64,000 nt of DNA from Clostridia bacterium (lineage in GTDB: Bacteria; Bacillota; Clostridia; TANB77; CAG-508). A model generated the notes under the pieces. It ran no database searches, was not told the DNA's origin, and worked only from the letters and a program-made list of their open reading frames with translations. Location: positions 1 through 64,000 of the forward strand of contig CAADUZ010000014.1 in assembly GCA_900752335.1 (NCBI GenBank), in the 5' to 3' direction. Positions 7,499-17,098 of the stretch are shown here, one piece after another (the stretch's first letter is position 1; every line of letters starts with the position of its first letter). A program made the translations under genes and the position numbers.

Positions 7499-8890
7499 TT
7501 AAAATTCACAATTATTTGGTGTTCTAGGGAAAGGCAACACGTCTCTAATATTTTGTATTCCTGTTAGGTACATCATCATTCTTTCAAATCCAAGTCCAAA
7601 GCCTGCATGTGGGCAGCTTCCATAACGTCTTAAATCTAAATACCACCAGTAATCTTTTTCAGATAGGTTTAACTCTTTCATTTTTTTAGATAGTTTTTCA
7701 AAATCGTCTTCTCTTTGGCTACCACCTATTATTTCTCCAATTCCTGCAACTAATAGGTCTGCTGCTGCAACAGTTTTGCCATCCGGATTTTGCTTCATAT
7801 AAAAGGCTTTTATTTCAGCAGGATAATCTGTAACAAATACAGGACGCTTGAAAATAACTTCGCTTAAATATCTTTCATGTTCTGTTTGTATATCTGTTCC
7901 CCAATGTACTGGAAATTCAAATTTATCATTTACTTTTTCAAGTTCCTTTATTGCATCAGTATATGTAATTCTTCCAAAGCTAGAGTTTACTACATTGTCT
8001 AATTTTTCAAATAGACCAGTGTCTATAAATTTATTAAAGAATTCCATTTCTTCAGGAGCGTTTTCTCTTACATAGGTAATAATATATTTAATCATTTCTT
8101 CGGCTAAATCCATATAGTCGTTTAAATCTGCAAAACATATTTCTGGTTCTATCATCCAAAATTCTGCTGCATGCTTTACAGTATTTGAATTTTCTGCTCT
8201 AAATGTAGGACCAAATGTATATACATTTCTAAATGCATGAGCAAATGTTTCAACGTCTAGCTGTCCACTAACTGTTAAATGAGAAGATTTACCAAAGAAA
8301 TCTTGTGAAAAATCTATTTCTCCGTCTTCGGTTTTTGGTAAATTATTTAAGTCCATTGAGGTAACTCTAAACATTTCTCCTGCACCCTCGCAGTCACTTC
8401 CTGTAATTATTGGTGTATGTACATATACAAATCCTTTTTCTTGAAAGAATTTGTGTATAGCATATGATAGTACTGATCTTACTCTAAATACTGCGTTGAA
8501 TGTGTTTGTTCTAGGACGTAAATGTGCAATAGTCCTTAAATATTCAAAAGAATGTCTTTTCTTTTGAAGAGGATAGTCTAATTCAGCTAAATTTACGATT
8601 TCTACTTTGCTAGCTTTTACCTCAAATGGTTGTTTTGCGTTTTCAGTTTTTACAACTACACCTTCTACAACTATAGAAGAACTAATAGATAACTTCCTTA
8701 TCTCTTCAAAATTATTTAACTTGTCGTCAAAAACAATTTGAACATTATTAAAAAAGCTACCATCATTTAATTCTATAAAACCAAAATTTTTAGAATCTCT
8801 TAAAGTACGTACCCATCCTGAAAGTTTTACTGTTTTGCCAGAATAATTATCAATATTTCTATATAAATCTTTTATTAATGTATAATCCAT
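7499..8890 (-). CDS. asnS: Asparaginyl-tRNA synthetase
   Basis: AsnRS charges tRNA-Asn with asparagine. The 463-aa class IIb protein has an N-terminal OB-fold anticodon-binding domain (residues 15-115, [24 protein letters not shown]) and a class II catalytic core. Motif 2 is around FRAENSN and motif 3 is [15 protein letters not shown] near the C-terminus (about residue 430). The ending [16 protein letters not shown] is typical of AsnRS rather than AspRS. It is monocistronic, with its own promoter at 8923-8951 and only a very short leader, so no T-box is present. Confidence 0.96.
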   Translation of the reverse strand: MDYTLIKDLYRNIDNYSGKTVKLSGWVRTLRDSKNFGFIELNDGSFFNNVQIVFDDKLNNFEEIRKLSISSSIVVEGVVVKTENAKQPFEVKASKVEIVNLAELDYPLQKKRHSFEYLRTIAHLRPRTNTFNAVFRVRSVLSYAIHKFFQEKGFVYVHTPIITGSDCEGAGEMFRVTSMDLNNLPKTEDGEIDFSQDFFGKSSHLTVSGQLDVETFAHAFRNVYTFGPTFRAENSNTVKHAAEFWMIEPEICFADLNDYMDLAEEMIKYIITYVRENAPEEMEFFNKFIDTGLFEKLDNVVNSSFGRITYTDAIKELEKVNDKFEFPVHWGTDIQTEHERYLSEVIFKRPVFVTDYPAEIKAFYMKQNPDGKTVAAADLLVAGIGEIIGGSQREDDFEKLSKKMKELNLSEKDYWWYLDLRRYGSCPHAGFGLGFERMMMYLTGIQNIRDVLPFPRTPNNCEF

Positions 8891-8922
8891 TATACAACCT
8901 CCTAAATAAACAATATGCTTGT

Positions 8923-8951
8923 ATTATACAAGAAAAATATGGTAAATTCAA
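8923..8951 (-). promoter_or_regulatory. Sigma-A promoter of asnS
   Basis: On the minus strand TTGAAT (8951-8946), 17 nt, TATAAT (8928-8923). The predicted transcript start lies about 25 nt before the asnS start codon. It diverges from the riboswitch promoter at 8979. Confidence 0.7.
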
Positions 8952-8978
8952 TATACTTTGTAAAATATTGATATTATG

Positions 8979-9007
8979 TTGACAAAAGAAAGAAAAGTTT
9001 GTATAAT
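8979..9007 (+). promoter_or_regulatory. Sigma-A promoter of the lysine-riboswitch operon
   Basis: TTGACA (8979-8984), exactly 17 nt, TATAAT (9002-9007): a full consensus promoter. Transcription would begin near 9014, just before the P1 stem of the riboswitch. Confidence 0.9.
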
Positions 9008-9021
9008 TAATATTACGTTAT

Positions 9022-9192
9022 GTTTGAGAGAGGTTGCAATTTTTAAGAGTAATACTTATATTAATCAGATTATTTTAAGTATGAAAGGAAAAATTGCCGA
9101 AATCTGAAAGAATATCTGTAACTTTCAGGTTGGGCTAATGCAAAATATGTATTAGACTGTCATAGTTTATAGCTATGGAGTGCTGTCAAAAC
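9022..9192 (+). promoter_or_regulatory. Lysine riboswitch (L-box) aptamer
   Basis: The segment carries the conserved lysine-aptamer blocks in order: AGAGGTTGC, AAGAGTAAT, GAAAGGAAAAATTGCCGAA, a TCTGAA/TTTCAG helix, TTGGGCTAATG with TATTAGACTGTCAT, and ATGGAGTGCTGTC. The ends pair to form P1 (GTTTGAGAG at 9022 with GCTGTCAAAAC ending at 9192). A terminator hairpin follows at 9220. By analogy with lysC and lysine-transport leaders, lysine binding should stabilise P1 and favour termination. The aptamer call rests on remembered consensus, not a search, but the match is extensive. Confidence 0.88.
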
Positions 9193-9219
9193 AAATAAGA
9201 AATATCGAGTATTTTTTAT

Positions 9220-9248
9220 GGGTTTGTGTGCACGCAAATCCTTTTTTT
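9220..9248 (+). terminator. Riboswitch expression-platform terminator
   Basis: GGGTTTGTG (9220-9228) pairs with CGCAAATCC (9233-9241), followed by seven T. It lies between the lysine aptamer and the start codon at 9311, so it is the likely regulated terminator. Confidence 0.85.
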
Positions 9249-9310
9249 GATTAATTTTAGGCACTAAATCTCTTATCAAATAAATTTAATTTATATAGGG
9301 AGAGATTAAA

Positions 9311-10441
9311 ATGGATAATTTAACAAAGAGAGAAATTTTTGAGCATGTACAAAGGGCATGTGACGAAGTAACAAAAGGGTATCATGAGCAAACAGGTAAT
9401 AGAAGGATTAAATTTAGAGTATTGCAATTAGTAAATAAGGAAAATTCTAAATTAGAAAATGATACAGACATAGTAAGGAAGAGTGCTACTTTGTATGACG
9501 AATATGAGGGAAATGAAGAATATATACATATACCTAGTATGGAGCAAATGTTAGAGAATCTTCAAAAGCATATTGTAATCGGAATAGAGGATACAGAAAC
9601 GGGAGAGCTTGAAGGTGTAACTACAATAAAATATTATGAAAATAATGGAGATAATGTAAACCCATATTATCCAAGAAAAAATACAAAATATTTTGAAGTA
9701 ACTGGTGTAATTGTAAAGCAAAGAGAAAATATGGCAAATAAAGGTCTTGGAACAAGTATGTATGAAGCATGTTTTTTAGGTTTACACCAATATGCAAAAG
9801 CTCACCCAGATGCTGGATACAAGATGGACGTTGTAATTGACTGTACTAATATAAAAAGTTTATATGCTGCACAAAATGCTGTAAACAATATAGCTGCTAG
9901 AAATTTAGTGGGAGAAGGAAAGAAAATAGATTTGAATTTAGCTGGAATTTATGTTGTAAAAAATCCAGAAACTAAAACTTTAGTAGAAGCTCCGACATTT
10001 GTATTAGAAAGTGATTTAAAAGAAAAAACTATGCAAGCTAAAGCAAATAGCGAAGAGGTTACATTTGCATATAAAAAGCCAAATGCAAAAAGAGAAAAAG
10101 CTAAAGAATATAGAGGGCTAAAGAGAAGTATATTAAGAAAAATGAAAAGAGTAAAAGATAGCAAAAGAAATGCAGAAAAAAGGCAAATTGGTTTAAGAAT
10201 CGCAAATGACATACTAGAAAATGTACAAAATGAGGATATGAAAATAGTTAGAAATCTAGATGAAGATGCTGGTTATGTTGATTTTATAGATTTATCACAA
10301 ATACAAGTAGAAATAGAAAGCATGAAGCTTAAAACAAATGGAGCGGAAAATATAGGCGCAAAAAGAAAGAGAAGAAATGACGTAGACAAATTTATAGGAC
10401 CTATGCCAAGCGTGCGAGCAAATATTGAAGAAGAAAGGTAG
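9311..10441 (+). CDS. Unknown protein with GNAT-like acetyltransferase region, lysine-riboswitch controlled
   Basis: I do not recognise this 376-aa protein. The middle (residues about 95-215) looks like a GNAT N-acetyltransferase: VIGIEDTETGELEGVTTIKY, then TGVIVKQRENMANKGLGTS, similar to motif A (V..rgkGlGt) that holds the acetyl-CoA pyrophosphate, then a helix and DVVIDCTNIKSLYAAQNA. The C-terminal third (residues 255-376) is very basic and helical (KKPNAKREKAKEYRG, MKRVKDSKRNAEKR) and may bind nucleic acid. It is the first gene after the lysine riboswitch and ends 8 nt before pepD, with GGGAGAG as ribosome binding site. The acetyltransferase role and any lysine link are inference. Confidence 0.65.
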   Translation: MDNLTKREIFEHVQRACDEVTKGYHEQTGNRRIKFRVLQLVNKENSKLENDTDIVRKSATLYDEYEGNEEYIHIPSMEQMLENLQKHIVIGIEDTETGELEGVTTIKYYENNGDNVNPYYPRKNTKYFEVTGVIVKQRENMANKGLGTSMYEACFLGLHQYAKAHPDAGYKMDVVIDCTNIKSLYAAQNAVNNIAARNLVGEGKKIDLNLAGIYVVKNPETKTLVEAPTFVLESDLKEKTMQAKANSEEVTFAYKKPNAKREKAKEYRGLKRSILRKMKRVKDSKRNAEKRQIGLRIANDILENVQNEDMKIVRNLDEDAGYVDFIDLSQIQVEIESMKLKTNGAENIGAKRKRRNDVDKFIGPMPSVRANIEEER

Positions 10442-10449
10442 TAGAAGAA

Positions 10450-11832
10450 ATGAATGTTATTGATATATTTAAAGAAATTTCTAAAATACCAAGAGAAACT
10501 GGTCATGAAGAAAAAATTGCCGAATATTTATATGAATTTGCGCAAGAAAGAAATTTAGAATGCTATAAAGATAAATATAATAATGTAATAATTAAGAAGA
10601 AAACATGCAAAGGAAAGCCTTTAATATTACAAGCGCATACGGACATGGTTTGTGAAAAAGTGCGAAATAAAGAATTTAATTTTGAAAAAGACCAAATAGA
10701 AGTAATAGAAAAAGATGGATATTTAATGGCAAATGGAACAACACTTGGTGCAGATAATGGAATTGGGGTGGCGCAAATACTATATATATTGGATAGCAAT
10801 ATGGAATGTAATGTGGAAGCTGTGTTTACTACTTCGGAAGAAACAACTATGAAAGGAAGTATTGGATTAGACACAAGCATGCTAGAAGGAAATATACTAC
10901 TAAACCTAGATGGCTTCGAGGAAGATACTATACTATTAGAAAGTGCGGCATTTCACGATATTATCATGAAGTTAAAATACAATAAAGAAATATTAAGTAA
11001 TACAAATTTATATAATATAACCCTTTCTGGTTTAGAAGGTGGGCATTCTGGTTTTGATATAGATAAAAATAGAGGTAATTCTTCTATAATATTATCTGAA
11101 ATTTTACAAGAAATTGATGATATACAAATTTTAGACTTTATTGGAGGCACTAAATTTAATGTAATACCATCTGAAGCAAGCTGCATATTTACTACCAATT
11201 TAAACGAAGAGAAACTACAAAAAACAATAAATGGGAAACTAAAAGAAATAAATAGAAAAAATATAAAAATAGAATTAACGAAAGTAGTAAATGAAATAAA
11301 ATATGCACTTGATATAACAGACAGTAAAAAATTCTTAAACAGTGTAACAAACTTTCCAAATGGGGTAATAAATAAAAACGAACAAAATGAAGTTACTACT
11401 TCAGTAAATCTTGGTGTAGTTAGTTTAAAAGAAAATGTATTTAAAATTGGAATGAGAAGTTCAAGAAAAATAGAAGACGAAAAGACAGTAACAATGTTAA
11501 AAGAATATGCTAAAGAAAATAATATGGAATTTGAAGAAATAGGATATCAACCAGGATTTCAAACTGATAGAAACGACGACATAGTAAAACTTTTAGAAAA
11601 AGCATTTTATTTAGTAGAAGAAAATAAAAATAGGAAGCTATCTAAAAAAGCAGTTCATATTACTGTTGAAGTAGGAATTATAAAAGAGAAAATGCCAGAA
11701 CTTCAAGTAGCAATTATTTCTCCAAATATACAAGGTGCACACACTGTAAACGAAAAAGTGGAAATAGCTTCAATAGAGAGAACAACAAAGTGGATAGAGG
11801 AATTTATAAAACTATATAATAAAATTGCGTAA
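10450..11832 (+). CDS. pepD: Aminoacyl-histidine dipeptidase PepD (M20C)
   Basis: A zinc metallodipeptidase of family M20, subfamily C, which cleaves Xaa-His (carnosine-like) and other dipeptides in the cytoplasm. The protein is 460 aa. Metal-site blocks are QAHTDMVCEK (about residue 59), TTLGADNGIGVA (about 97) and TSEETTMKGS (about 127); the catalytic glutamates lie in the last. A small dimerisation domain with GLEGGHSGFDID follows. The second glutamate motif reads SEETTMKG instead of the more usual EEExGMxG, a small deviation. It is second in the lysine-riboswitch operon and ends at a terminator. Confidence 0.9.
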   Translation: MNVIDIFKEISKIPRETGHEEKIAEYLYEFAQERNLECYKDKYNNVIIKKKTCKGKPLILQAHTDMVCEKVRNKEFNFEKDQIEVIEKDGYLMANGTTLGADNGIGVAQILYILDSNMECNVEAVFTTSEETTMKGSIGLDTSMLEGNILLNLDGFEEDTILLESAAFHDIIMKLKYNKEILSNTNLYNITLSGLEGGHSGFDIDKNRGNSSIILSEILQEIDDIQILDFIGGTKFNVIPSEASCIFTTNLNEEKLQKTINGKLKEINRKNIKIELTKVVNEIKYALDITDSKKFLNSVTNFPNGVINKNEQNEVTTSVNLGVVSLKENVFKIGMRSSRKIEDEKTVTMLKEYAKENNMEFEEIGYQPGFQTDRNDDIVKLLEKAFYLVEENKNRKLSKKAVHITVEVGIIKEKMPELQVAIISPNIQGAHTVNEKVEIASIERTTKWIEEFIKLYNKIA

Positions 11833-11848
11833 ATAAATACTAGAAAAA

Positions 11849-11878
11849 TTAGCCAAAAGTGTTGACTTTTGGCTTTAT
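11849..11878 (+). terminator. Terminator of the GNAT-like/pepD operon
   Basis: AGCCAAAAGT (11851-11860), loop GTTG, ACTTTTGGCT (11865-11874), then TTATTC. The right arm overlaps the -35 box of the ribosomal-operon promoter. Confidence 0.8.
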
Positions 11879-11890
11879 TCATTATATAAT
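11862..11890 (+). promoter_or_regulatory. Sigma-A promoter of the S10 ribosomal operon
   Basis: TTGACT (11862-11867), 17 nt, TATAAT (11885-11890). The -35 box lies in the loop and right arm of the preceding terminator. The predicted start near 11897 leaves a leader of about 240 nt before rpsJ. Confidence 0.8.
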
Positions 11891-11896
11891 TATAAA

Positions 11897-12053
11897 GCAT
11901 GAATTTGGCGATGAAGTAAGATGTGGCTACACAAGGCTATTTTACTAGCTTTGATGGAGGGAACTCTTATGGAGTATGTCGTGGCAAAGACCAAGGCGGT
12001 AAGTATAAAATTAAGCACTTATCCCAAGAAAATCATGCATAACTTGGGTTTTT
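11897..12053 (+). promoter_or_regulatory. Structured leader with attenuator before rpsJ
   Basis: This leader is more GC-rich than the surroundings and has no gene. It shows local hairpins (TGTG-GCTA-CACA, ACTC-TTAT-GGAGT) and ends in CCCAAG (12023-12028) / CTTGGG (12043-12048) followed by TTTTTA, a terminator. GGTAAGT (11998-12004) can instead pair with ACTTATCC (12017-12024), which takes two bases of the terminator stem, so the two structures exclude each other. It is probably an autoregulatory ribosomal-protein leader; the ligand is unknown. Confidence 0.65.
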
Positions 12054-12133
12054 ATATTGGTGATATTCAAAACACCAGGGTGCGTTTATAACTTCCGACC
12101 GACTAATACATATTATAAGGAGGGAATTTTTAA

Positions 12134-12466
12134 ATGGCAACAAAGAAGGAAAATGCTGTAACAAGCGAAAAAATTAGAATAAGATTAAAGGCTTATGATC
12201 ATGTTGTTTTAGAACAGTCTGCTCAAATAATAGTAGATACTGCTAAAAAAACAGGAGCAAAAGTATCTGGTCCTATTCCATTACCAACAGAAAAAGAAGT
12301 TATAACAATTTTACGTTCTCCACACAAACACAAAGATTCAAGAGAACAATTCGAAATGAGAACACACAAAAGAGTTATTGATATTCTTTATCCAACACAA
12401 AAAACTGTTGATAATCTAAAGAAAATAGATTTACCAGCAGGTGTAGATATAGAAATCAAATTATAA
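12134..12466 (+). CDS. rpsJ: 30S ribosomal protein S10
   Basis: S10 (uS10) is part of the 30S head and also acts as NusE in transcription antitermination. The protein is 110 aa. The family start [17 protein letters not shown] is preceded by an extension of about 12 residues ([12 protein letters not shown]) compared with the usual 102 aa. The blocks [28 protein letters not shown] and [10 protein letters not shown] are conserved. A strong AAGGAGGG precedes ATG. It opens the supercluster behind a long structured leader. Confidence 0.97.
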   Translation: MATKKENAVTSEKIRIRLKAYDHVVLEQSAQIIVDTAKKTGAKVSGPIPLPTEKEVITILRSPHKHKDSREQFEMRTHKRVIDILYPTQKTVDNLKKIDLPAGVDIEIKL

Positions 12467-12550
12467 TGTATAAGTATTAATCAAAAAACCAAGCTGGTAT
12501 AACATTATATAATGCAATACAATATATCAGCCAATAGTTAGGAGGAAAAA

Positions 12551-13183
12551 ATGAATAAAGGATTAATAGGAAAGAAAATAGGAATGACTCAAATATTTGA
12601 CGAGTCAGGAAAAGTAATTCCAGTAACAGTTATAGAAGCTGGACCTTGTGTAGTTGCACAAGTAAAAACTGAAGAAACAGATGGATATCAAGCAGTTCAA
12701 TTAGGATTTGGAGATATCAAAGAAAAGAAATTAACAAAACCTGCAAAGGGACATTTTACAAAAGTAAATGTTACACCTAAAAAACATTTAAGAGAATTTA
12801 GATTAGATTCAGTAGAAGGTTTAACAGTAGGTCAAGAATTAAAAGCTGACATATTTGCAGCTGGAGATAAATTAGATATTCAAGGAACTTCAAAAGGAAA
12901 AGGATTCCAAGGTGTTATAAAACGTCATGGACAACACAGAGGACCAATGGGACATGGTTCTATGTATCATAGAAGACCAGGTTCAATGGGACCAACTTCA
13001 ACACCAGGTAGAGTTTTCAAAGGTAAAAAATTACCAGGTCATATGGGAGCTCAAACAATTTCTATTCAAAATCTAGAAGTTATAAGAGTAGATTTAGATA
13101 AAAACGTAATATTAGTTAAAGGTAGTGTACCAGGAGCAAAAGGTGCAATACTAAAATTAAAATCAAGTGTAAAATCAAAGTAA
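12551..13183 (+). CDS. rplC: 50S ribosomal protein L3
   Basis: L3 (uL3) binds 23S rRNA domain VI near the peptidyl-transferase centre and is needed early in 50S assembly. The protein is 210 aa, the usual length. It starts [17 protein letters not shown]. The central loop that reaches towards the catalytic centre ([13 protein letters not shown] through [17 protein letters not shown], residues 118-165) is intact. An 84-nt spacer separates it from rpsJ, longer than most in this cluster. Confidence 0.97.
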   Translation: MNKGLIGKKIGMTQIFDESGKVIPVTVIEAGPCVVAQVKTEETDGYQAVQLGFGDIKEKKLTKPAKGHFTKVNVTPKKHLREFRLDSVEGLTVGQELKADIFAAGDKLDIQGTSKGKGFQGVIKRHGQHRGPMGHGSMYHRRPGSMGPTSTPGRVFKGKKLPGHMGAQTISIQNLEVIRVDLDKNVILVKGSVPGAKGAILKLKSSVKSK

Positions 13184-13201
13184 AAAAGGAGGAGAAACGA
13201 A

Positions 13202-13825
13202 ATGCCTAAAATAGACGTATATGATATACAAGGTAAAAAAGTTAGCACAGTTGACTTAAAAGACGAAATATTTGGTATCGAACCAAATGAAGCAGTTGTA
13301 CATAGTGTTTTAGTTAACTTTTTAGCTAATCAAAGACAAGGTACACAAAGCACTAAAACAAGAGCAGAAGTTCGTGGTGGTGGTAGAAAACCTTGGAGAC
13401 AAAAAGGAACAGGTAGAGCAAGACAAGGAAGTATTAGAGCACCACAATGGATTAAAGGTGGTATAGCTTTAGGTCCAAAACCTCGTTCATATAAATATAC
13501 AGTAAATAAGAAAGAAAAGAGACTAGCAATTAAATCTTGCTTAAGCTCAAAAGTATTAGAAAATGAATTAACAGTTATTGATAGCTTAAACTTAAAAGAA
13601 ATTAAGACTAAAGAAATGGCAAAAGCTATTTCAAACTTAAAATTAGAAGGTAAAACATTAATTCTTTTACCTGAAAAAAATGAAACAGTACAAAAATCAG
13701 CAAGAAATATTGAGGGAGTTAAAACAACTCTAGTAAATACAATAAATGTATATGATTTATTAAAATACAAAAATCTTGTTATAACATTAGATACTGTTAA
13801 AAAATTAGAGGAGGTGTACGCATAG
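13202..13825 (+). CDS. rplD: 50S ribosomal protein L4
   Basis: L4 (uL4) lines the exit tunnel with its extended loop; in E. coli it is the autogenous repressor of the S10 operon. The protein is 207 aa. The tunnel loop RGGGRKPWRQKGTGRARQGS (residues about 59-78) is fully conserved, followed by GGIALGPKPRSY. The C-terminal globular part has NTINVYDLLKY. The stop codon directly abuts the ATG of rplW, which suggests coupled translation. Confidence 0.97.
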   Translation: MPKIDVYDIQGKKVSTVDLKDEIFGIEPNEAVVHSVLVNFLANQRQGTQSTKTRAEVRGGGRKPWRQKGTGRARQGSIRAPQWIKGGIALGPKPRSYKYTVNKKEKRLAIKSCLSSKVLENELTVIDSLNLKEIKTKEMAKAISNLKLEGKTLILLPEKNETVQKSARNIEGVKTTLVNTINVYDLLKYKNLVITLDTVKKLEEVYA

Positions 13826-14173
13826 ATGGTAGCAGAAGAGATAATATTAGCACCAGTTGTTACAGAAAAATCAAGTGGTGAAATCCAAGATGGAAAGTAC
13901 ACTTTTAGAGTAAATAAAAAAGCTACAAAAATTGATATAAAAAATGCTGTAGAAAAATTATTTGAAGTAAAAGTATTAAATGTAAATACAATGACAGTAA
14001 AAGGAAAAGAAAAGAGAGTTGGAAGAAATGTTGGAAAAACTTCTGACTGGAAAAAAGCAATAGTTACAATAGATACAAACCCAGCTGAAAAAACATATTT
14101 AGCAAAGGGTGGAAAAGAAGTTAAAGTGTCTAAAAAATATAAGACTTCTATAGATGAATTTATGGGAGCTTAA
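13826..14173 (+). CDS. rplW: 50S ribosomal protein L23
   Basis: L23 (uL23) sits at the tunnel exit and docks trigger factor and the signal recognition particle. The protein is 115 aa, with APVVTEKSS near the start and [13 protein letters not shown] in the middle. It is longer than the usual 95 or so because of a C-terminal tail (residues about 96-115, [18 protein letters not shown]). It is translated from ATG immediately after the rplD stop. Confidence 0.95.
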   Translation: MVAEEIILAPVVTEKSSGEIQDGKYTFRVNKKATKIDIKNAVEKLFEVKVLNVNTMTVKGKEKRVGRNVGKTSDWKKAIVTIDTNPAEKTYLAKGGKEVKVSKKYKTSIDEFMGA

Positions 14174-14230
14174 GTTTAAAAAATTATCTAGAAAAAACTA
14201 GGAAAATAAATATTAAAGGAGAGAAATATA

Positions 14231-15058
14231 ATGGGAATGAAACATTTTAAAGCATATACTCCATCAAGAAGAAATATGACAGTTTTAGATTATAGTGAAA
14301 TTACTAAAAAAACTCCTGAAAAATCTTTAATAACAACAAAGAAAGAAAAAGCAGGAAGAAATGCACAAGGTAAAATCACAGTAAGACACCAAGGTGGAGG
14401 AAACAGACAAAAATATAGAATAATTGATTTTAAGAGAAATAAAGAAAATATGCCAGCTACAGTAATTGGTATCGAATATGATCCAAACAGAAGCGCAAAC
14501 ATAGCTCTAATTCAATATGAAGATGGAGAAAAGGCATATATATTAGCACCAGTTGGACTAACAGATGGTGCAGTAGTTGTATCTGGAGATAAAGCAGATA
14601 TAAAACCAGGAAACTGTATGAAAATTGAAAATATACCAGTAGGTACAATGATTCATAATATAGAATTAAATCCAGGTCAAGGTGGAATATTAGTTAGAGC
14701 TGCAGGTCAAGAAGCACAATTAATGGCTAAAGAAGGAAAGTATGCTCACGTAAGATTACCATCAGGAGAAATGAGATTAGTTATGGCAGTATGTAAAGCT
14801 ACAATAGGAACAGTTGGAAATCAAGAACATGAAAATGTTAAACTTGGTAAAGCTGGTAGAAAAAGACATATGGGATGGCGTCCAACAGTTAGAGGTTCTG
14901 TTATGAACCCAGTAGATCACCCACATGGTGGTGGTGAAGGTAGAGCACCAGTAGGACACGCAGGACCAATGACACCTTGGGGCAAACCAGCACTTGGATA
15001 TAAGACAAGAAAGAAAAATAATAGAACTGATAAGTTTATCGTAAAAAGAAGAAAGTAA
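14231..15058 (+). CDS. rplB: 50S ribosomal protein L2
   Basis: L2 (uL2) joins the subunits and is essential for peptidyl transferase activity. The protein is 275 aa. The RNA-binding OB and SH3-like domains are intact. The C-terminal loop [18 protein letters not shown] (from about residue 224) contains the conserved histidine near the catalytic centre. The N-terminus [18 protein letters not shown] matches the family. Ribosome binding site AAAGGAGAG. Confidence 0.97.
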   Translation: MGMKHFKAYTPSRRNMTVLDYSEITKKTPEKSLITTKKEKAGRNAQGKITVRHQGGGNRQKYRIIDFKRNKENMPATVIGIEYDPNRSANIALIQYEDGEKAYILAPVGLTDGAVVVSGDKADIKPGNCMKIENIPVGTMIHNIELNPGQGGILVRAAGQEAQLMAKEGKYAHVRLPSGEMRLVMAVCKATIGTVGNQEHENVKLGKAGRKRHMGWRPTVRGSVMNPVDHPHGGGEGRAPVGHAGPMTPWGKPALGYKTRKKNNRTDKFIVKRRK

Positions 15059-15083
15059 TATCTGAAAAAGGAGGAATAACCAA

Positions 15084-15362
15084 ATGTCAAGATCAAGCAA
15101 AAAGACTCCATTTGTTGCACCGGAATTAATGAAGAGAATTGAAGCAATGAATGAGAGTGGAAAAAAAGAAGTTATTAAGACATGGTCAAGAGCTTCTACA
15201 ATATATCCACAAATGGTTGGACATACAATAGCTGTACATGATGGAAGAAAACATGTACCAGTATACATTTCAGAAGAAATGATTGGACATAAATTAGGTG
15301 AATTTGCACCAACAAGAACATTTAAAGGACATTCAGGAGATAAAACAACAACAACAAAGTAA
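15084..15362 (+). CDS. rpsS: 30S ribosomal protein S19
   Basis: S19 (uS19) lies in the 30S head beside S13 and contacts the A-site tRNA region. The 92-aa protein has the typical RSSKKTPFV start, [20 protein letters not shown] and the C-terminal [25 protein letters not shown] tail replaces the usual basic end. Ribosome binding site AAAGGAGG. Confidence 0.97.
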   Translation: MSRSSKKTPFVAPELMKRIEAMNESGKKEVIKTWSRASTIYPQMVGHTIAVHDGRKHVPVYISEEMIGHKLGEFAPTRTFKGHSGDKTTTTK

Positions 15363-15398
15363 GTTTTTCTTACACAATATTAAAAGGAGGTAAATGAA

Positions 15399-15758
15399 GT
15401 GGAAGCAAAGCAAGAAATAATACCACAAGCAGAAGCTACTCTTAAATATGCTAGAATTTCTTCAAGAAAAGTTAAAATTGTAGCAGATTTAATTAAAGGT
15501 AAAGATATAGACGAAGCTATGGCAATATTAAAATACACACCAAAAGCTTCATCAGAAATATTAGAAAAATTATTAAAATCAGCTATAGCAAATGCTGAAA
15601 ATAACCATCACATGGCTCATGAAAAATTATATGTTGCTGACATATTTGCAAACCAAGGTCCTACATTAAAGAGAATAAGACCTGCAGCAAAAGGAAGCGC
15701 GGTAAGAATTAGAAAAAGAACAAGTCATGTTACAATAAAATTAAGAGAGAGAGATTAG
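15399..15758 (+). CDS. rplV: 50S ribosomal protein L22
   Basis: L22 (uL22) forms part of the exit-tunnel constriction, and its beta-hairpin is a known site of macrolide resistance changes. The protein is 119 aa, starting at GTG 15399 after AAAGGAGG. A short extra N-terminus (MEAKQEIIPQ) precedes the standard AEATLKYARISSRKVKIVADLI. The tunnel hairpin KRIRPAAKGSAVRIRKRTSH is intact (from about residue 90). Confidence 0.96.
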   Translation: MEAKQEIIPQAEATLKYARISSRKVKIVADLIKGKDIDEAMAILKYTPKASSEILEKLLKSAIANAENNHHMAHEKLYVADIFANQGPTLKRIRPAAKGSAVRIRKRTSHVTIKLRERD

Positions 15759-15785
15759 AAGAAAGGAAAGGAGGACATTTACAAA

Positions 15786-16448
15786 ATGGGACAAAAAATG
15801 GATCCACATGGATTAAGAGTAGGTGTTATAAAAGACTGGAATTCTAAATGGTATGCAAATAAAAAAGAATTTGGCGACTATTTAGTAGAAGACCACAAAA
15901 TTCGTGTGTATGTAAAGAAAAAATTATATGCAGCTGGAATTTCTAAAATAGAAATAGAAAGAACAGCAAAATTTGTAAAAGTTAATGTTTATGCTGCTAA
16001 ACCAGGAATTATAATTGGTAAAGGTGGAAACCTAGCAGAAAGCTTAAAAACAGAACTAGAAAAAATGATAAACAAAGAAGTAAATTTAAATATAGTTGAG
16101 GTTAAGAATATAGACTTGGATGCTCAATTAGTTGCAGAAAACATAGCAGGACAACTAGAAAGAAGAATATCTTTCAGAAGAGCTATGAAACAATGTATGC
16201 AAAAAACTATGAAATCAGGTGCTTTAGGAATAAAAACTGCAGTATCTGGAAGATTAGGTGGAGCAGATATGGCTAGAACTGAATTCTATAAAGAGGGAAC
16301 TATTCCACTTCAAACTTTAAGAGCTGATATAGATTATGGATTTGCAGAAGCAGATACAACATATGGAAAAATCGGTGTAAAAGTTTGGATATATAAAGGA
16401 GAGGTTCTTCCTACTAAAAAGAAAGTAGTGGAAGGAGGAGAAAAATAA
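15786..16448 (+). CDS. rpsC: 30S ribosomal protein S3
   Basis: S3 (uS3) lines the mRNA entry channel and helps mRNA unwinding. The protein is 220 aa. The N-terminus [17 protein letters not shown] is followed by a type II KH domain with the GxxG loop in [15 protein letters not shown] (about residue 76). The C-terminal domain carries [14 protein letters not shown]. Its stop codon TAA overlaps the rplP ATG by one base. Confidence 0.97.
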   Translation: MGQKMDPHGLRVGVIKDWNSKWYANKKEFGDYLVEDHKIRVYVKKKLYAAGISKIEIERTAKFVKVNVYAAKPGIIIGKGGNLAESLKTELEKMINKEVNLNIVEVKNIDLDAQLVAENIAGQLERRISFRRAMKQCMQKTMKSGALGIKTAVSGRLGGADMARTEFYKEGTIPLQTLRADIDYGFAEADTTYGKIGVKVWIYKGEVLPTKKKVVEGGEK

Positions 16449-16891
16449 TGCCATTAATACCAAAAAGAACAAAATATAGAAAACAACAAAAAGGTAGAAA
16501 TAGAGGAAAAGCTACAAGAGGTAACAGAGTTACTGACGGAATGTATGGATTACAAGCATTAGAAGCAGGACAAATCACTTCAAATCAAATAGAAGCTGCC
16601 CGTGTTGCTATGACACGTTACATTAAAAGAGGTGGTAAAGTTTGGATTAAAATATTCCCAGACAAACCAATAACAAGAAAACCTATAGGTACTCGTATGG
16701 GTAAAGGTAAAGGTGCTGTTGAATTTTGGGTAGCAAATGTAAAACCAGGTAGAGTAATGTTTGAACTTGCAGACGTTACTGAAGAAGTTGCAAGAGAAGC
16801 TTTAAGACTTGCTGCAAATAAACTATCTGTAAAGTGCAAATTTGTACAAAAGGAAACTGAAATAGGTGGTGAATTAGATGAAGATAAATAA
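16448..16891 (+). CDS. rplP: 50S ribosomal protein L16
   Basis: L16 (uL16) organises the A-site tRNA contact on the 50S subunit. The 147-aa protein starts [18 protein letters not shown] and has the [19 protein letters not shown] segment. It overlaps rpsC by 1 nt and rpmC by 14 nt, so translation of all three is probably coupled. Confidence 0.97.
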   Translation: MPLIPKRTKYRKQQKGRNRGKATRGNRVTDGMYGLQALEAGQITSNQIEAARVAMTRYIKRGGKVWIKIFPDKPITRKPIGTRMGKGKGAVEFWVANVKPGRVMFELADVTEEVAREALRLAANKLSVKCKFVQKETEIGGELDEDK

Positions 16892-17078
16892 AATTAAAGA
16901 AATGTCTTCACCTGACTTAGAAAAAGAATTAGGAGAATTAAAATCAGAGTTATTCAAATTAAGATTTAGCAATGCAACACATGGTTTAGATAATCCTATG
17001 AAAATTAAAGAAGTTAAGAAAGACATAGCAAGAATAAAAACAGTATTAACAGAAAGAAAATTAGCAGAAAATAAATAA
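16878..17078 (+). CDS. rpmC: 50S ribosomal protein L29
   Basis: L29 (uL29) is a two-helix protein near the tunnel exit. The 66-aa sequence has the family [19 protein letters not shown] start and [16 protein letters not shown]. The start lies inside the end of rplP; the ribosome binding site is within rplP codons (AGGTGGTG). Confidence 0.95.
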   Translation: MKINKIKEMSSPDLEKELGELKSELFKLRFSNATHGLDNPMKIKEVKKDIARIKTVLTERKLAENK

Positions 17079-17098
17079 TTTAAGAAAGGAGATTTATC

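Noticed and set aside
8891..8945. T-box leader for asnS
   Set aside because: The promoter lies about 30 nt before the start codon, so there is no room for a T-box and no specifier or T-box sequence.
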